From assembly GCA_003254905.1 (NCBI GenBank), contig QANU01010622.1, positions 428,100-492,099 on the forward strand: a stretch of DNA of 64,000 bases, in the 5' to 3' direction. Positions 59,474-64,000 of this stretch are shown one piece after another. How positions within the stretch are numbered: the stretch's first letter is position 1; every line of letters begins with the position of its first letter. The position numbers and the translations under genes were made by a program. Under the pieces are notes generated by a model that had not been told where the DNA came from, ran no database searches, and saw only the letters and a list, made by a program, of their open reading frames with translations. The stretch is from Nissolia schottii (Eukaryota > Streptophyta > Magnoliopsida > Fabales > Fabaceae).

Positions 59474-60346
59474 ATCAATTGTATCTATGCTATTTAGAGA
59501 ACTATCACACATGCACAATAAATAAATTTTATTAACTTTACTGAAGACACACGAATCATCATCTTTATTACGCGTGTCTAAAGAGAGGTGATAAACTCTG
59601 TCTATCCAATAATTTTTCTTAAAAAATTGGTGGTAGTGTCTCAAACAACAAAGCATAAAATGGCATACAATGAGATTTATATATGAGAGTGTTGTGATTA
59701 CTAATAATTAAGCCATTACTGGGGCATAAAATCGAGTGCCTATTATGGTAAATGTCTGATACGAAGAAACAGCCGGCGTAAGAGAAAATTCGGTACTTGG
59801 GCTCATGATAGAATTGTTAGTTGGAGAGTATTTACATTTTCAGAGAAGGTGGCAATGCTGAAGGGGTTGGTGTTGGAATCAGAGCTTATACATACCAATA
59901 ACTGAAACCAGGGGTGCCTGGATAGTAGAGATCAAATTGGTGTTGCAGATGTCCTAGGTCACTCGGGCAGCATATTTTAGTATGATACTGGTGCCACTGG
60001 TTTTGATGTTGTTGCTGTGATTTTAAGACCTTGTTACTCGTGTATTGTGGCTCCCCCTTCCTTATGGTTGGTTTGAGCATCTTATTTAATTTTATATAAA
60101 AAAAAATTACCAAGTAAAATTAAAGAAGAGTAATCTCACTAGTCACTAGTAAGCACGCTATCTATTGTAAGCAATCAAATAGATTATGATCAAATATCTT
60201 TTTATTTAAAATTTTTGCGCAAGCACTTAACAGTCAGCACACATGACTGCAGACACATCATCACAATTGCACTCAAGTTTCATTGCAATAATTTTCTTAA
60301 AGATAAGATTTGTTTAGCTAACTTTGAAAATTGTACTCTACGAAGG

Positions 60347-60347
60347 A

Positions 60348-60383
<36 letters not shown>
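60347..60383. repeat. (GA)n microsatellite
   Basis: GA units with one interruption (AAAG). Confidence 0.95.
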
Positions 60384-60409
60384 GTGTTTGGTTGAGATGC
60401 TAATTGATT

Positions 60410-61620
60410 GTGGTCCATGGAAAGGTCCCCTTTGAGGAGGGTAGCCATCTATCGAGATGTCACCACAGAATAGGAAATAGACCTTCGATTCATATGTTTC
60501 ATGTTTTATTAGTAAGCTTGGGAAAGCTTCAATCGTCCGAGGACATACATTAAATAAAATGGAGTTGAGCTTAATTCGTGGTAGCGAACCACATAATAAA
60601 TCCTGACATAGTCAATAAATCAATGAAGAGGTTTTTCTCCTCTACATGTGCTTGGATCTACAACACACACCCTCTAAACCAAACAAGGGCGTCGAGGTGA
60701 CCTACATCATGCTAAGGCCCAGAGGATTCACTCCCCAAAGGGAGCCCCAATAAACGATGACTGGTCTCGCTAGCTTAAGTGTGTTATTAACAGTCTTATG
60801 GAGTATTTTCCTCAGCGAGGACATAACTTATCTTTCATAATAATTTCTTTCATTCATAACTTATAACACACTTATGAAAAAATGACGATATAATCACATG
60901 CATGCATATTCAACAACGTATGTTAGAAAATGAACATGTGAACATAATATATTACGAGCATTTCTTCACAATAGTCATCATCATAAGCATGAATATCTCT
61001 AGAACAGTCATAAACATAATCAAAATATCACCAAAACAGCCATAAACATAATCATAATATCGCCAAAATATCATGAACATAATCATTCGCATAAAGAGCA
61101 TAAACAAATTATTTTTAATAGAACATCATTACGACAATAATTTGCACACAGTCAATTATAATATGAATCATATTCAAAATAATCCATGTTATAGTTATGT
61201 ATTCTTATAATGAAATCAAGAGCCATAGAAATCAACTTTCGCACATAGACCAACTCAAACCTAGTATATCGCGACACCATTTTCTATCTTTATTCTTGAA
61301 AAAGGTTTCACCCTTAGAGACACAATTATAAACAAAGGATTAGATAACTCAAACACTTAACATGAAAAACCAAACCTAGCCATAGGACTCTTTTATGGCC
61401 ATACCATAAAACCTATGAAAGGGCTCATTGGGTCGATTTTTCACCGTAGACTCCTTAACATATTTATTTTTATATCAACTAAGGAACACAAAAACATCAG
61501 TGCATGTTAAAAATACAACTCTAACCCTAAAAACCTACTCTAGGCCAAAACATACACAACAACACACAAGGCGACACACTTGATTTTCTTGCCAAAACTC
61601 TTGTAATAAAACATGTTTAA
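60410..61620 (-). repeat. LTR-like repeat DNA, probably a gypsy LTR in reverse orientation
   Basis: No gene is present. The stretch has the mixed GC-rich (60680-60770) and A/T-rich tandem wording ('cataaacataatcataatatcgccaaaa' units at 60985-61100) seen, on the other strand, in the LTR-like DNA at 33900-34400. Ends were not identified. Confidence 0.3.
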
Positions 61621-61628
61621 ATCATTAT

Positions 61629-61851
61629 TGTTAAGAATAATTTAGTATCTTAGACTTATTTCTAATTGATTTACTCTTGATTTAATTTGATTATTGTCAT
61701 TATTACTTTGTTCTCTACCTAGCCTATAAATATGTGTTGGCTCCTTTGTACTCGCATACAACTCTGATAATATAACACCGTTATTTTTCTGCTTTGTCTA
61801 TTTCTTATATTTTCCGTGCCCCTTTAACTCGTTCACTCAAGATGTTTAACA
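61629..61851 (+). mobile_element. Solo LTR, 223 bp, with target duplication ATTAT
   Basis: It runs TGTTAAG...TTTAACA, bordered by ATTAT at 61624-61628 and 61852-61856. CCTATAAATATG at about 61722 is a likely TATA box. Confidence 0.82.
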
Positions 61852-62309
61852 ATTATTAGTGTTTCATAAATACAAATAATTTTTATCAAACAACCCTTAG
61901 CCTCAAAACACTCTTCAAAATCGAGTTGTACAGAAGAAAACCTTATCCCATCATAAACTCATTTTTAGACAAAAATTCATTTCACAAAGAGGGTTTAGAA
62001 TCCTTTTAAGAGACTAAATCTAAGCTTAGTTTTTAAAAAGAACGTAAGAGAGATTTTTTACTCAAAAATGGCAGCAACATATATTTTAAGGAAAAACATA
62101 TTTTTAAGGCCAAATCTATTTCACAAAACTCCCTTAGAGTTAGCAAGAAACTCAAGAACAACAAGAGAAACAAAAACAACACTTGGGACTTGAGGGACCC
62201 TAAGTAACTGAATCTGTCCTTGTACCTCCAGGAGTGGAAAATCAACTTTAAAAAGTGAAAACAATATAGAAAACTCAAGGGAACCAAGGGAACTAATCAC
62301 ACATGCAAG

Positions 62310-63209
62310 CATGGTTATCAAACTCGCGAGTTTAAGTAAACTTGTGGAACCTCCGTAAACTTGGATCGTAAACTTGTACGAGTTTACCTATTATTAAAAG
62401 AATATTAAAAAAATATTTTAAAAAATTATTATGCTACAAAAATATATTTAATAAAACTTGAAATTCATAAATACTTTTAACTCCATAACAAAGCACTAAT
62501 AAAGATGAAATATATGAGTTTTAAGTTCAATTCATAGATAATACATAATACATATGTTTGAACCAGAACATATCCTCCTCCACATAAACTTAATGACAAG
62601 TAAAATCTATCAACACAAGAGAGAAGCGGTGTATTGAGCAACCAACATAGCAAATGTATATAAAGAACAATGTCACTCATTCTTGACAGAAGTAGTCTGC
62701 TTCGAGCCGATGACAAAGAATTCAGTGATGAGTTCGAGGGGCATGCCCTTTGTTTCTGGAACCTTCAAGAACACAAATATCCAGGAGATGACACACACAA
62801 CAACATAAATACCGAAGATACCAGCAAGTCCCATAGTATTGAGCATCATAGGAAGCGAGTATGTGACGATGATGTCTCCAATCCATAACACTAAAGTACA
62901 GATAGCGATGCAGAGGTCATGCACCCTGGTGAAAAAGATCTCTGAGAAAATGATGAAATACATACGATGGATTAACGACGAAGCACGATGGCACTACGGA
63001 GCACGATTGCATGTGCAACTGTAAAAAAAAACCGCTCACCTGTGGTAAACTCGTGAACTCGGGAGTAAACTCGCGATTTTATCCGAGTTTACCCGAGTTC
63101 AGCCGAGTTTACCTAGAAACGAGTTTACATGCGAGTCAGCTCGATTTTACTACCTAGGAACGTAAACTCGTACGAGTTTACGAGTTAACTCGCGATTTTG
63201 ATAACCATG
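62310..63209. mobile_element. 900 bp TIR element carrying a captured gene fragment
   Basis: The left end CATGGTTATCAAACTCGCGA and the right end, inverted, CATGGTTATCAAAATCGCGA form terminal inverted repeats, followed inward by more aactcg/cgagttta repeats (62320-62385 and 63045-63190). The 8-bp duplication CATGCAAG flanks it (62302-62309, 63210-63217). Inside lies the 3' part of a sugar transporter gene on the minus strand. No transposase is encoded. Target size (8 bp) suggests the hAT superfamily, but the terminal bases do not match the hAT consensus exactly. Confidence 0.8.
62673..62963 (-). pseudogene. Captured C-terminal fragment of a tonoplast monosaccharide transporter (TMT/TST)
   Basis: The 96-residue frame matches the end of plant TMT/TST (monosaccharide-sensing) proteins: EIF.TRV, then two hydrophobic helices (LCIAICTLVLWIGDIIVTYSL and GLAGIFGIYVVVCVISWIFVF), then the conserved PETKGMPLELITEFF and a KNE C-terminus with a normal stop at 62673-62675. 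TMT/TST proteins load sugars into the vacuole in exchange for protons. Only the last two membrane helices are present. Conserved positions such as Pro and Arg-Gly in EIFPTRVRG are changed (EIFFTRVHD). It has no start context of its own and lies between inverted repeats, so it is a captured fragment, not a gene. Confidence 0.8.
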
Positions 63210-63229
63210 CATGCAAGAACACATAAACT

Positions 63230-63697
63230 CACAAGAAAACTCATTTTTCTTACACATGCAAGCACCCAAGGACCCTATTTCGTGCTTGTTCCGAAGTATG
63301 TACCTCGGTCCACACTCTGGATCCTGGAGCTTCAAGGTCTCTGGGCTCGCGCTGCGGTGGGTGCCTACAAGGACTCCAACGCTCAAGTTAGCAAGGGCTT
63401 AAGGGAGTATAGTAAGTGATAGTCAGATGATCTTTCATACCTGGGGTATGGGTCATTATATAGCTGGGGTTGTTGAGGTTTTTCCGCATGTTACGGTGGT
63501 GGGAGAATATCTCGTATCCGCGAGCCGCGGTGGGAAAAGAGGATCTCGGGGCTGTTGAGCCCGAGATGGTGGGAGGAGAGGATCTCAGAGCCGTTCGAGG
63601 GCTCGCGGGTGGTTGGTCGAGTTGGGCCGGTCCGCGGACTATTGGGCCCGGATCCTGGGGGTGGCTAGGATGGGCCTTTATGGTCCAGTCCGTAACA
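63230..63697 (+). mobile_element. LTR-like GC-rich stretch
   Basis: 63290-63697 is GC-rich, carries TATATAGC at about 63455 and ends CCGTAACA, features of an LTR. A start with TG and a target duplication were not found. Confidence 0.3.
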
Positions 63698-64000
63698 ATG
63701 GTGAACATCATAAGAAACTTATTTTAAATAAAATATGACAAACATGCAAGGCCAATCTGCCTCTTAAACTCATGGGAAACTTGGTTCCTTCACTTAAGAT
63801 CAACACAAGACAATTTAACACACATAGAAGGCTTATATCATGGCCGAAATACTAGGGGTCTTGGATGGATATCTGTGTTTTCTTGAATGAAAAATCATGG
63901 AAAAATTGAATTCATAATTATTTTTGACATGCAAGAGCATTGGAAGTGTTCTATGCACTAGAAAACCCGTAAAAAAAAAACCATTTTTTTTCTTTCATAC
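63698..64000. other. Right edge, no gene recognised
   Basis: AT-rich DNA with no coding signal. Confidence 0.4.

Noticed and set aside
1..64000. CRISPR arrays, operons or bacterial-type regulatory sites
   Set aside because: The sequence is plant nuclear DNA; the regular repeats seen are microsatellites, MITEs and LTR minisatellites.

Overview
This 64 kb window looks like dicot nuclear DNA: genes broken by GT-AG introns, AT-rich intergenic DNA, many microsatellites, and a dense load of LTR retrotransposons, MITEs and other transposon remnants. A legume is my best guess (inference), from the chalcone synthase with H-box/G-box promoter elements and the general repeat style. No tRNA, rRNA or CRISPR array was seen. 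The sequence holds two ambiguous bases (21672 and 59458).

Five genes can be assembled with intact reading frames. (1) HISN2, the plastid bifunctional histidine-biosynthesis enzyme (4486-7960, +, 5 coding exons, 279 aa). (2) A convergent small secreted peptide gene with eight cysteines in four CX3C pairs (8732-8995, -, 87 aa). (3) Chalcone synthase (20665-24276, +, 391 aa), with every catalytic residue present but split by three introns instead of the usual one. (4) A membrane-anchored receptor-like kinase with altered HRD and DFG motifs (38175-41105, +, 7 coding exons, 380 aa). (5) A UPF0496/DUF677 membrane protein (49489-50736, +, 2 exons, 385 aa). They share no pathway and each appears to be transcribed on its own.

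Most of the remaining DNA is transposon derived. From left to right: a zinc-knuckle coding fragment at the left edge; a decayed CACTA transposase (3488-3991); a cluster of three MITEs (9255-9902); a LINE remnant (13188-14035); a structurally complete 2.3 kb LTR element carrying only gag and protease (14924-17201); an inverted-repeat element (19011-19733) just upstream of the CHS promoter; a solo LTR (24854-25322); two members of a 9-bp-TSD (Mutator-type) MITE family, one of them split by about 2 kb of LTR-like DNA (32412-34503 and 42582-42808); a 3 kb LTR-like repeat with palindrome clusters (about 43136-46227); a solo LTR nested in a local duplication (51927-52760); an internally deleted Ty1/copia element (53445-57294); another solo LTR (61629-61851); and a 900 bp TIR element that has captured the last coding exon of a tonoplast sugar transporter (62310-63209).

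The most notable items are the multi-intron CHS gene, the gag-protease-only retrotransposon with its reverse transcriptase region cut out, the TIR element with the captured TMT/TST exon, the nested MITE/LTR structure whose outer 9-bp duplication is still perfect, the copia element with TA...TA LTR ends, and the symmetric eight-cysteine peptide. Exon borders come from splice consensus, reading frame and family conservation. No transcript data or database search was available.
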